DNA of 64,000 bases from the NCBI GenBank assembly GCA_019637445.1, contig JAHBVS010000002.1:186001-250000 (forward strand), read 5' to 3'. The translations under genes and the position numbers were made by a program. This document shows positions 1-8,440 of the stretch, one piece after another. Positions within the stretch are counted from its first letter, which is position 1, and each line of letters opens with the position of its first letter. Source of the stretch: Gemmatimonadaceae bacterium. Lineage in GTDB: Bacteria; Gemmatimonadota; Gemmatimonadetes; Gemmatimonadales; Gemmatimonadaceae. The notes under the pieces are model-generated. The model ran no database searches, had not been told where the DNA came from, and saw only the letters and a program-made list of their open reading frames with translations.

Positions 1-777
1 GCCGCGCAGTCGGCGCTTGTGCTGGAGCGACTCCTGCGCGGCGAACTCGGCTTCGAGGGACTGTTGGTGAGCGATGCGCCTGGCCAGGCCGCCGCGATGC
101 GCGGTGGCACCGAAGCGGATGCAGCGCTGCGAGCGATCGCGGCGGGCTGTGATCTCGCGCTCGCGCCCAGCGATGTCGCCGCGGCGGTCGAAGGCGTGGA
201 TGCCGCGTTGCGCGATGGCGCGCTGCATCCCGACCGCGTGGACGCCGCGCTTGAGCGGCGGCACTTCTGGGCCGAGTGGGCTCGCGGCGAGGTGCTGCGT
301 GAGGCCACACTCGACGATGTGCTCTGGGCACGCCAGGTTGCCGACACCGTCGTGCACGCCACGCGCGGCGTCATCGCAAACGTTGGGCCCGTGGTCGACG
401 TCATACTGGTGGACGACGACGCCGATCGGGCTTGGGAGAATGCCGAGCGGCGCTGTGCGCCGTTGCTCGAGACGCTGCGCGCCGTGGGTCTCGCGCCGCG
501 TGTGGTCGAGGGTCCGACGGACGAGGGCCGCGGCGCCGTGCTGGTGGTTGTGCTGGGAGAGCCGCGGCAAGGTCGCGGTCGTGCGGGGTACCGCGAGGAC
601 ACGCGTCGACGCGTGGCCCGCGCGGTGTCGGAGTCGCGTGCGGCACGACGGTCGGTGCTGGGACTGGTGTTCGGGCCACCCGCGCTGGCCGAGGAACTCC
701 CGGAGTTGCCGAATCTCGTCTGCGCGTGGAGCGGCGATCGCGCGATGCAAGCAGCGGCTGCGCGGCGATTGGCGTAA
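1..777 (+). CDS. Glycoside hydrolase family 3-like protein (3' part)
   Basis: The reading frame is open to the left edge, so only the C-terminal part (about 258 residues) is present. The segment LRGELGFEGLLVSDA followed by a run ending AAGCDLALAP is the typical end of the GH3 N-terminal barrel (NagZ/beta-glucosidase type), where the conserved Asp of the SDA segment lies near the active site. The rest resembles the linker and second domain of GH3 enzymes. Such enzymes hydrolyse beta-linked sugars, in the NagZ branch N-acetylglucosamine from peptidoglycan fragments; the substrate cannot be told from this fragment. It ends about 60 bases before the kinase gene on the same strand. Confidence 0.7.
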   Translation, partial: AAQSALVLERLLRGELGFEGLLVSDAPGQAAAMRGGTEADAALRAIAAGCDLALAPSDVAAAVEGVDAALRDGALHPDRVDAALERRHFWAEWARGEVLREATLDDVLWARQVADTVVHATRGVIANVGPVVDVILVDDDADRAWENAERRCAPLLETLRAVGLAPRVVEGPTDEGRGAVLVVVLGEPRQGRGRAGYREDTRRRVARAVSESRAARRSVLGLVFGPPALAEELPELPNLVCAWSGDRAMQAAAARRLA

Positions 778-840
778 CAATCCGAACCTCGCAGCGACGT
801 TGTTCCGTACGTACCTTAGCAAGCCAAGACTGAGTAGACA

Positions 841-2733
841 TTGACCGACGACTTCACCCAGACCCTGCAGGACGCACTCGCCCCGGGCTACACGCTCGAG
901 CGGGAGCTGTCTGGTGGCGGGATGAGTCGAGTGTTCGTGGCCACGGACACGGCGCTGGGCCGCAAGGTGGTCGTGAAGGTGCTGCCGCCCGAGCTCGCCG
1001 CGGGCGTGAACCACGAGCGGTTCCGCCGCGAGATCCAGGTCGCCGCGCAGCTGCAGCATCCGCACATCGTGCCGCTGCTCTCCGCCGGTGAGCAGGGCGC
1101 GCTGATCTGGTACACGATGCCCTATATCAACGGGCACTCGTTGCGCGACGCACTGGCCCGCGGCGAGACCTACTCGCCAAAGGATGTCATCCGCTTGATG
1201 CGCGAGGTGGCCGAGGGCCTTGAGTACGCGCACGGGCTCGGCGTGGTGCACCGCGATATCAAGCCGGGCAACGTATTGGTGCAGGGCACTCACGCACTGG
1301 TCACCGACTTCGGCGTGAGCAAGGCCATCTCGGCGGCGATGCCGACCTCCGGCTACACAAGCGCCGGCATGGCAATTGGCACGCCGGCGTATATGGCGCC
1401 GGAGCAGATCGCGGCGGACCCCGCCGCCGACCATCGCATGGATCTCTATGCGTTGGGCCTGCTCGCCTACGAACTGCTGTCGGGCAAGGTGCCGTTCAAG
1501 GAGGCCTCGCCGCAGCAGACGATGGCGGCGCAGCTCACGCGCGATCCCGAGCCCATCGAGAAGATCCGGCCGGATGTGCCGGCGCCGCTGGCCGCGCTGG
1601 TGCGCCAGTTGCTCGCCAAGCTGCCCTCCGAGCGGCCGGCCAGCGCGCAGGCGGTGGTCGAGGCGCTGGATGGCATTCCGCTCTCGGGTGAGACGGCGGC
1701 CTTCCGGGCGATGCCGCGCCCGCGACGGCAGCGGGCGCAGACCGCCGTCGCGGCCTTGGTCGGCCTCGCGCTTGTTGCGGCCGCGTGGGCGATGGGGCAG
1801 CGACAGGGCTCCGAGGCCGTCGTGACGCAACTGCGCGACTCGCTGGCCGCAGCGGAGTCCCTGCAAGCCTGGGCGCCGACCGCGGCATTGCTCACACGTG
1901 AAGACTCCATCGCAATTGCCAACGCCGTGAGCGAGCGGATGGCGGCGCGGCCCACGCCGACGACCACGCGTGGCCGTCGCGACGATGCGCGCAACAACCT
2001 GCTTGTGGCGGATTCCATCCGCGTGCAGGTACAACGCATGGTCCTCGACTCGCTCCTGCGCCGGCAGGCGCTTGACGCCGCCGAGGCACAGGAGGTCGCG
2101 GCCGGCGTGAATGCCGCGCTGCAGGTGGCCGGGAACGTCCTGTCAACGGTCGTGCCCGAGGTCGCCGAGACGCCGCGCGTGGGTGTGCGCGACGGTCCGC
2201 GCGATGGTCCGCGCGAAGGGGCAACGGCTTTCCGCCTTGCGCCGCCCGAGGTTCGCGAGCCACCGCTGCTGCGCGGTCCGCGCCGTGTGGTGATCGCACC
2301 GCCGCGCTCCTCACGGGGTCGCCCCGATCTCGACGCCGTCGCGGCGACGCTGGTGGACACGCTGCGCCGCGCCATCGACACTCACCCGCGTTATGTCGCG
2401 GTCGCGCAGGACTCCGTGACCGCGGCACTCGCGTCCTCGCGCACCGTCAACGCGGTGCAGGAACGGCTCGACGCCGACCTCATCATCTCGTTCACGCTGA
2501 TCCCCGCACGGGACAGCGTCGTGCGCCTGGTACAGATCCGCGATCTCACGGCGGCCCGCGGCTTCGAGATGCGCGTGGTCAGCACGACGGTGCCCGCGTC
2601 TGACCCCGCCGGCGGACTTGATCGGCTAGTTCCGATGACGCTGCGCACGATGCAGCAGTTGGAGCGCGAGACCGCGCGGCAGACGCTGCGGCCGCGCGAT
2701 CCGCAGCCGCCTCGCGAGGCGCCGAAGCCCTAG
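841..2733 (+). CDS. Membrane Ser/Thr protein kinase (PknB type)
   Basis: 630 residues. The kinase domain occupies roughly residues 15-280: glycine loop SGGGMSRVF, the ATP lysine in VVVKVLP (about 47), catalytic loop HRDIKPGNVL (about 138), DFG (about 157) and GTPAYMAPEQ. One transmembrane segment follows at about 298-317. The approximately 310-residue C-terminal part, predicted outside the cytoplasm, is Ala/Arg rich and ends in a region (RRVVIAPPRS onward) reminiscent of TolB-N or FlgO-like domains, which may be the sensor; that part is inference. The start is TTG with no strong ribosome-binding site, so it is uncertain. Its stop overlaps by four bases the stop of the convergent FHA-protease gene, so this kinase and the four-gene signalling operon opposite probably function together. 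Confidence 0.88.
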   Translation: MTDDFTQTLQDALAPGYTLERELSGGGMSRVFVATDTALGRKVVVKVLPPELAAGVNHERFRREIQVAAQLQHPHIVPLLSAGEQGALIWYTMPYINGHSLRDALARGETYSPKDVIRLMREVAEGLEYAHGLGVVHRDIKPGNVLVQGTHALVTDFGVSKAISAAMPTSGYTSAGMAIGTPAYMAPEQIAADPAADHRMDLYALGLLAYELLSGKVPFKEASPQQTMAAQLTRDPEPIEKIRPDVPAPLAALVRQLLAKLPSERPASAQAVVEALDGIPLSGETAAFRAMPRPRRQRAQTAVAALVGLALVAAAWAMGQRQGSEAVVTQLRDSLAAAESLQAWAPTAALLTREDSIAIANAVSERMAARPTPTTTRGRRDDARNNLLVADSIRVQVQRMVLDSLLRRQALDAAEAQEVAAGVNAALQVAGNVLSTVVPEVAETPRVGVRDGPRDGPREGATAFRLAPPEVREPPLLRGPRRVVIAPPRSSRGRPDLDAVAATLVDTLRRAIDTHPRYVAVAQDSVTAALASSRTVNAVQERLDADLIISFTLIPARDSVVRLVQIRDLTAARGFEMRVVSTTVPASDPAGGLDRLVPMTLRTMQQLERETARQTLRPRDPQPPREAPKP

Positions 2734-4121
2734 CGCAGAATCTCGAGCGCGTCCATCGGCAGCATGGACGCCAAGCGGCTCGACGGCACCGCGTACACGA
2801 TGCGCCCCCCACTTTCCGTGGCGCCGCCGTAGATCACGCCCATCACGTGGCCGTTGCTGTCGAAGACTGGCGAGCCACTGGATCCCTGCGCCGCAAAGGC
2901 ATCGAGCTGCACCGTCTCGGCGAGGATACGGCTTACCGTGCCCACGCTGAGCGTGGCGGTGGGGCGCAGGGTGTTGATGTTGCCGCCCATTCCCTCGAGC
3001 CCGGTGCCCAGCGGGTAGCCGAGGATCGCCGCCGGTGCGCCGAGTCGTGTGGCCGCACCGTTGCGGGCCACGCCGCGCACCACCGGGTAACGGCCACTGG
3101 TCGTGATACGCAGCAGCGCAATCTCGTCCGTCGCGCTCACCAGTTCGATGCTCGCGCGCTTCCACTCGCCGCTGGTCCCATCGAAGGCCACTGCGATACG
3201 CTGCGCCCGCGTGCCGTCCTCCCGCTGCACCACGTGGCGGTTCGTGACGATCAGGCCGCTCTCGAGGACGTTGAACCCGGTGCCGCTGGCCAGCGTGGCG
3301 TCCGCAAACTCCACGGCCAGGAAGACCACGGCCGGCTGGTTCGCGGCGGCGATCGTCCCGTAGTCCATCGCCGCGATGCGGGCCGTGCGCGCCTGCTGGT
3401 CCCGCATCTCGGCGGCCAACGGCGCCACGTCGCCACCACGCGCCTGCTGCGCCCGCAGCTCCGAGGCGATGCGCTCCGTCTCAGCCCGCGCGGCCGCCAG
3501 CGAGGCGTCGGCGATGCCCGTCTCCTCCAGCTTGCGCTCCAGCGCGCGGGACAGCGAATCATTGGCCGCCAGCAGCGCCTGCAACTGCGCGCGGCCCTCG
3601 GCGGCCGTCTTCTGCGTCATCCACACGGCGGCCCCGGCGCCGACGATGACGACTGCCGTCAGTCCGATCACGAATCGCTTCAGCGCGCCCGTCTGTTTCT
3701 CCACCGCCATCGCCACGCGGACTTCCGTCCCCAAGCGGCCCTGGCCCTGCTTGGGCGCGCCCTTGGATGGCGTGGAGAGCTTGGTGGACGGTGCGGCGCC
3801 CGCGGCGGCCGAGGCCGCCACGCGGAACTCCGCAGTCGGACCCTCGCCGCCGAAGCGGATGACGTCGCCGTCCTTGAGCTCGTGCTCGCCGCTCAGGCGC
3901 TTGTCATTCACGAAAGTGCCGTTGGTGGAACCGATATCCACCAGCAGGTGCCGGCCCTCCACCGCCCGGATCTCCGCGTGCCGCGACGAGACCTCGAGAT
4001 CGCGGTCCACGTCGAAGCGCAGGTCGTTGATCGGATGTCGCCCGATGGCCACCACTGCCTTGTCGAAGCGTTCGCGTGCCCCGCTTCGTGCGCCGCTGGT
4101 GATGCGGAGCTCGATAGCCAT
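2730..4121 (-). CDS. FHA domain - transmembrane - trypsin-like serine protease
   Basis: 463 residues from the ATG at 4121. An FHA phosphothreonine-binding domain covers about residues 1-100 (IGRHPIND, SSRHAEI, STNGTFVND are its signature blocks). A linker, one transmembrane helix at about 160-180 and a coiled-coil-like stretch follow, then a DegP/HtrA-type trypsin fold with His in TNRHVV, Asp in DEIALLRI and Ser in GSSGSPVF. No PDZ domain is visible. The cytoplasmic FHA domain would read kinase output while the protease acts outside. The gene is last in a minus-strand operon; its ATG overlaps the stop of the PP2C gene (TGATG). Fusions of FHA and trypsin domains are uncommon, and the protease target is unknown. 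Confidence 0.85.
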   Translation of the reverse strand: MAIELRITSGARSGARERFDKAVVAIGRHPINDLRFDVDRDLEVSSRHAEIRAVEGRHLLVDIGSTNGTFVNDKRLSGEHELKDGDVIRFGGEGPTAEFRVAASAAAGAAPSTKLSTPSKGAPKQGQGRLGTEVRVAMAVEKQTGALKRFVIGLTAVVIVGAGAAVWMTQKTAAEGRAQLQALLAANDSLSRALERKLEETGIADASLAAARAETERIASELRAQQARGGDVAPLAAEMRDQQARTARIAAMDYGTIAAANQPAVVFLAVEFADATLASGTGFNVLESGLIVTNRHVVQREDGTRAQRIAVAFDGTSGEWKRASIELVSATDEIALLRITTSGRYPVVRGVARNGAATRLGAPAAILGYPLGTGLEGMGGNINTLRPTATLSVGTVSRILAETVQLDAFAAQGSSGSPVFDSNGHVMGVIYGGATESGGRIVYAVPSSRLASMLPMDALEILR

Positions 4122-5341
4122 CAGTCGCGCAGCCAGCTGATCAACATCATCAGGATGACGATCCCGGTCAGCGCGCCAAAGAACCAACGCAGCGTACTCA
4201 CGGGAATTCGCCCACCGGCCGGCACCTTCGGCTCCGGCGCCGGCGCGATGCGCACCGTCGGGCCGTCACCCGCGCGGCCGACCACCTGCGCCCCCTGCGG
4301 CTTCACGGGCTCGAGTTCGAGCGTCGGTATCTCCGACTCGTCCATCGTCGGCTCGTCCTCGTCCACGGCGCTGAGCTGCGGGATCGACGCGCGGTCGATC
4401 GGTACCGTCGCCCGCTCCTGCGAGCCGCGATACACGCGGTGCTCCGGCGCCTCGCCCCCCTGCGTCGGCAACCCGTCTCCCTCGAAGCGCGCCGCCACCA
4501 CCGTGATGTTGTCCGGGCCACCCGCCTCGTTGGCGAGGTCGATCAGGCGCCGACAGACATCGACGAGGTCCTTCTCCTCCCGCACCACCTGCGCGATCTC
4601 CGGCGCCCGCACCTGGCCCGAGAGCCCGTCCGAGCAGAGGATCAGCACGTCGCCCCGCATCACCTGCTGCGAGGTCAGATCCACCTTGATGCGCGGTTCC
4701 GGTCCCAGCGCCTGCAGGATGATGTTGCGCCGTTCGCTCACCTCGGCTTCCTCCGGCGTCATCTCGCCGGCCTCGATGAGCTTCTGCATCAACGACTGGT
4801 CCTTCGTGATCTGGATGGCCTCGCCGTTGCGCACGATGTAGCCGCGCGAGTCGCCCACTTGGCAGAGGTACAGCGAATCGCCGAGGAAGCCGGCGATGGT
4901 CGCGGTCGTGCCCATCCCCCGGTTCTCCGGATGCTGCTGCGCGTAGCTGTGGATGGACGAGTTGGCCGAGTCCGTCGCGCCCTTGAGCGCGTGCGCAAAG
5001 GTCTCTGCGTCGGTGGCCTGCACGTTGCGCCAGCGCTGGTCGAGTTCGCGGAGGATGACCTCGACGGCCATCGAGCTGGCGATCTCGCCGGCGGCCGCGC
5101 CGCCCATGCCGTCGGCGACCATGAACAGCGTGCCGCGCTCGCCGGCGGTGTGCGTGCGCACTTCCGGCTGCAACGACGCATTGAACGTCGTCAGGTCCGC
5201 GACCGCGAAGGTGTCCTCGTTGTGCTCACGCGTGCGACCGACATCCGTGCGTCCGAAGACGTGGATGGTGACCGTGCCGCCGGAAGGGGAGTTGCCCGTC
5301 ACGGAGTGGGAGTGCAGGGAGGGAGGACAGGGGACCCGCAC
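4121..5341 (-). CDS. PP2C-type Ser/Thr phosphatase with C-terminal membrane anchor
   Basis: Up to 406 residues. PP2C motifs are present in order: DVGRTREHNED near the N-terminus (metal-binding Asp), MVADGMGG, GTTATIAGF, QVGDSRGYI, TKDQSL, LCSDGL and GPDNITVV. A proline/acidic linker follows, then a C-terminal hydrophobic helix (WFFGALTGIVILMMLISWL) that anchors it. It reverses phosphorylation by the kinases of this cluster (family knowledge). The GTG at 5341 opens the longest frame; an internal GTG at 5302 gives a more compact N-terminus and is equally possible. A 61-base gap separates it from the kinase upstream, and its stop overlaps the next start. Confidence 0.9.
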   Translation of the reverse strand: MRVPCPPSLHSHSVTGNSPSGGTVTIHVFGRTDVGRTREHNEDTFAVADLTTFNASLQPEVRTHTAGERGTLFMVADGMGGAAAGEIASSMAVEVILRELDQRWRNVQATDAETFAHALKGATDSANSSIHSYAQQHPENRGMGTTATIAGFLGDSLYLCQVGDSRGYIVRNGEAIQITKDQSLMQKLIEAGEMTPEEAEVSERRNIILQALGPEPRIKVDLTSQQVMRGDVLILCSDGLSGQVRAPEIAQVVREEKDLVDVCRRLIDLANEAGGPDNITVVAARFEGDGLPTQGGEAPEHRVYRGSQERATVPIDRASIPQLSAVDEDEPTMDESEIPTLELEPVKPQGAQVVGRAGDGPTVRIAPAPEPKVPAGGRIPVSTLRWFFGALTGIVILMMLISWLRD

Positions 5342-5402
5342 ATTCTATGTGCGGGGCCACGGGGCCGCGAGGCGATGGGTGACGGGGGGATGGTGATGTT
5401 GG

Positions 5403-7124
5403 TCACGGAGGGCACCCGTAGGCGGTGCGCATCTGCCGTGCCATCCCTTTCTCGAGGTCCGAGAGCGACGAGGCCAGCACCTGGGGCGCGTGGCGGCAGA
5501 CACCGACGTCGTCATCGCGCAGCAGGGCGGCGTAGAAGAGCACGAACTGCGCGTTCTCGAGCTTGGTGCCCGAGAGGCGATCGAGCATCGGTTCCACTTC
5601 ACGCCTCGCGCGCTGCCCGAGCACCGGCGCATCGGCGCTGTCCACGTTGCCGAGGAAGCGGTCGCGCCAGGTCTGCAGCAACTCCGCATCCACGTCGCGC
5701 GCGGGGGTGGTGCCCGGTGTCGTAGTCGGCGTCGTGCCCGGATTCCCCGCCGGCCGCGTATTCGTCTCCGGAACCTTGGTCCCACCGTCCAGCGGCCTGT
5801 TCATGTTCTGTGTGCCACCACCCGCAGGCGGCACTGGGGCCCCGCCTGCCTGCGAGTCCGGCGCTTGCGCCGTGTTTGTCTGCGCGCCAGGCGTCGCGGT
5901 CGATGGGTCCGTCCCCGGCTTCGCAAACTGCGAGTACCCGAAGTAGCCCAACACCGCCACGGCCGCCACGCCGCCGATCATCGGCACGAGCTTGGACTTC
6001 TTCTCCGGCACCACCGGCGTCGCCGACGACGCCCGGTCCGGAGACTTCGGCGCCACGCGCGTCGCCGGCATCGCCGCCGTCTTCGCACTCTGTCGCACCG
6101 GCGGCGCACCGGCAGACGCCGACTGCGCCCCGATCACCGCCGTCGCGCCCGCCGTCGCCGCCACCGACGGCATCGCACTCAGCGCCTCGGCAAAGTCGCG
6201 CCCGAACGTCGCCGCACTCTGGTAGCGCTCGGCAGCATCGCGCGCCAAGGCCTTGTCGAGCACCGACTGCACCTGCGCCGGCCACGCGATGTCACTGCGC
6301 ATCTCGGCCAATGTCCGCGGCCGATCCGTCAGGCGCATGATCATCGCCTCCTGCGCCGTCTCGCTCGGGAAGGGCAGCGTGCCCGTCAGCGCATTGAACG
6401 CCACCAGCGCCAGCGAATAGATGTCGCTGCGCCCGTCGAGCTTGTCGCCCGACAACTGTTCGGGACTCATGTACTCGGGCGTCCCGACCACCAGGCCGGT
6501 CTTCGTCACCTTCTGCGCATCACTGGAACTCGCCTTCGCGATGCCGAAGTCCACGACCTTCACGAGGTCCGAGCCATCACGGTTCTTGGCGACCATGATG
6601 TTGTCGGGCTTCAGGTCGCGATGCACGATCCCCGCGTCGTGCGCCACCTGCAGCGCGTCGGCCGTCTGGTGCACGATGCTCGCCGCCCGCGCCGGCTCGA
6701 GCCCGTTGCCTTCCTCGATAAAGTCGGTGAGCGGCTTGCCCTCGATGAACTCCATCGCGAGGTAGATCAGCCCCTCGCTGGTCTCGCCGAAGTCGTAGAT
6801 GCCGCAGATGTTCGGATGGCTGAGCCGCGACGCATTCGACGCCTCGCGATTGAAGCGCGCAATGGCATCGGGGTCGCTGTTCATCCCCGGGTTCATCACC
6901 TTCAGCGCGCTCTTGCGACCCATCTTCACGTGCTCGGCGAGGTACACCGTGCCCATCCCGCCCTCGCCCAGCTTCTTCATGATGTGGTAACGGTCGGCGA
7001 TCACCGAGCCCAGCAGGTCCCCACTGGCATTCGACGAGCGCAGCGCCGTGCCGTCGCGCGGACAGAAACGCTCGCTCAGCGGATACTCGGTGCCGCAGGT
7101 CGGACAGACCTTTTGCTCGCTCAC
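5403..7124 (-). CDS. Ser/Thr protein kinase with N-terminal zinc ribbon
   Basis: 573 residues. The N-terminal CPTCGTEYPLSERFCPRDG is a four-cysteine zinc ribbon. The kinase domain (about 45-310) has GEGGMGTVY, the ATP lysine in ALKVM, HRDLKPDN, DFGIAKA and GTPEYMSPEQ. A Pro/Thr-rich linker, a transmembrane segment at about 384-402 (IGGVAAVAVLGYFGYSQF) and a second long Pro/Gly/Thr linker lead to an approximately 100-residue folded C-terminal domain of unknown role outside the membrane. Its ATG overlaps the stop of the FHA gene upstream (ATGA), so the two are translationally coupled; the FHA protein is the obvious phospho-reader. Confidence 0.92.
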   Translation of the reverse strand: MSEQKVCPTCGTEYPLSERFCPRDGTALRSSNASGDLLGSVIADRYHIMKKLGEGGMGTVYLAEHVKMGRKSALKVMNPGMNSDPDAIARFNREASNASRLSHPNICGIYDFGETSEGLIYLAMEFIEGKPLTDFIEEGNGLEPARAASIVHQTADALQVAHDAGIVHRDLKPDNIMVAKNRDGSDLVKVVDFGIAKASSSDAQKVTKTGLVVGTPEYMSPEQLSGDKLDGRSDIYSLALVAFNALTGTLPFPSETAQEAMIMRLTDRPRTLAEMRSDIAWPAQVQSVLDKALARDAAERYQSAATFGRDFAEALSAMPSVAATAGATAVIGAQSASAGAPPVRQSAKTAAMPATRVAPKSPDRASSATPVVPEKKSKLVPMIGGVAAVAVLGYFGYSQFAKPGTDPSTATPGAQTNTAQAPDSQAGGAPVPPAGGGTQNMNRPLDGGTKVPETNTRPAGNPGTTPTTTPGTTPARDVDAELLQTWRDRFLGNVDSADAPVLGQRARREVEPMLDRLSGTKLENAQFVLFYAALLRDDDVGVCRHAPQVLASSLSDLEKGMARQMRTAYGCPP

Positions 7125-8248
7125 AGGCTCTCCACGCGCAGGGTCTGGTCGCCGAGCAGGATGCGCTGGCCGGCCTTCACCGGACGCTCGCCTCGCACTG
7201 CCACGGCAACGCCATTGCGGCTGCCAAGGTCGAGCACGATGAAGTCAAGGTCCTCGCTGCGCACTTCGGCGTGGCGTCCGCTCATCGTCTGGTCGTAGGG
7301 GAACAGCCAATCGCCGTCCGTGCGGCCAATCACGACCGAGCGCGCTGGCGAGAGATGGCAGGAGTCGCGCGCCGAGCCGTCGGCGCGCAGCTGCTGCACG
7401 ACCGCGACGTCAGCGCTTGGCACGGCGGATCCAAGGCGCCGCGTGGCATCGGCCTCCGGCGGATTCGGGCCGGGGAAGCCGAGGCGGCGGAACCGGATGA
7501 TCTGCGAACCCACGAGGATGGTGTCGCCGTCCTGCAGCTTGTACGGCTCCTGCTGGTAAAGCCAGGTGCCGTTCCGCGACCCGAGGTCGCGCAGGAACAG
7601 TTGCCCGTCGCGGAACGACAGTTGTGCGTGCACCGGGCTCATGTAGACGTCGTCGCCGAAGCGGATCTCGCCGTCGGCGCGGCCAATGGTGGCCTCGGGG
7701 CCATCCATCATCCACGTGCGCGCCGGCTGGCCCGCCGAATCGAGAATGGCGATTGTCGGGCCCTGATGCGTCGCGCGCGCGGAGAACACCGCCGTGCCCG
7801 GCGACGCCGAGGGCGGTTCGGCCGTGTGCGCGACGCGCGTGCCGCAGCGGGCGCAGAAGACGTCGACACCCGGGGTGACCTCATTGCCGCAGGACCCACA
7901 GAGCATCACGCTCACGTCGGGAGCAGGCGGCCCTTCGTTGGCCCGCGCACCGCATCGCGGGCAGAAGGGCAGCGCCGGGTCGATGGGCGTGCCGCAGAGC
8001 CGGCAGGGGGTCTTCATGCCGGCGCCGCCGCCCTGGCCCGTGGCCGGTTGGCGTGAGATGCGCGTGTCGGGAAGCGTGATATCCATAGGGTTCGGCGCCC
8101 GGGACGAGGCGCCGCTCGAACTTGCTGCAACTGGCATGCCGGGGACGGGGATCACGCGCGCACCACTGGCCACGACTGGCTTGCCGCAGTCTTGGCAGAA
8201 CTTCAGGGAGGCGTCGTTGTCACGGCCGCAGAAGCTGCAACGGATCAC
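7121..8248 (-). CDS. Zinc-ribbon protein with two FHA domains
   Basis: 375 residues from a GTG at 8248 (VIRCSFCGRDN); the frame is open further upstream but without family similarity. Three CxxC-type zinc ribbons lie in the first half: CSFCGRDN..CQDCG, CRLCGTPID..CPRCG and CGSCGNEV..CARCG. Two FHA domains follow, at roughly 190-270 (IGRADGEI, SPVHAQL, SRNGTWLY) and 295-375 (IGRTDGDW, SGRHAEV, SRNGVAV). FHA domains bind phosphothreonine, so this is a cytoplasmic reader or scaffold for the kinase encoded immediately downstream. It is the first gene of the operon; the 192-base divergent region to 8441 must hold its promoter. Confidence 0.85.
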   Translation of the reverse strand: MIRCSFCGRDNDASLKFCQDCGKPVVASGARVIPVPGMPVAASSSGASSRAPNPMDITLPDTRISRQPATGQGGGAGMKTPCRLCGTPIDPALPFCPRCGARANEGPPAPDVSVMLCGSCGNEVTPGVDVFCARCGTRVAHTAEPPSASPGTAVFSARATHQGPTIAILDSAGQPARTWMMDGPEATIGRADGEIRFGDDVYMSPVHAQLSFRDGQLFLRDLGSRNGTWLYQQEPYKLQDGDTILVGSQIIRFRRLGFPGPNPPEADATRRLGSAVPSADVAVVQQLRADGSARDSCHLSPARSVVIGRTDGDWLFPYDQTMSGRHAEVRSEDLDFIVLDLGSRNGVAVAVRGERPVKAGQRILLGDQTLRVESL

Positions 8249-8440
8249 GGATACGGGGCAGGAGGGGACGGCTCGGCGAATATACGGGCCGTGGAGGGGG
8301 GAGGGGAGAGGACGGCCACACCGAGAATAAGGCGCCGCCGCCCTCCCTTCCGAGCAGCGGAGCCGCCAACGACCCCCTCGTTGCCCTCCCAACGAACACG
8401 CGCTGCCCCAAGTGTCAGATGGCGGTGTAGCATTCGCGCG

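Noticed and set aside
2847-4841. 664-codon plus-strand frame across the FHA-protease and PP2C genes
   Set aside because: His/Arg/Ala-rich shadow translation of two certain minus-strand genes.
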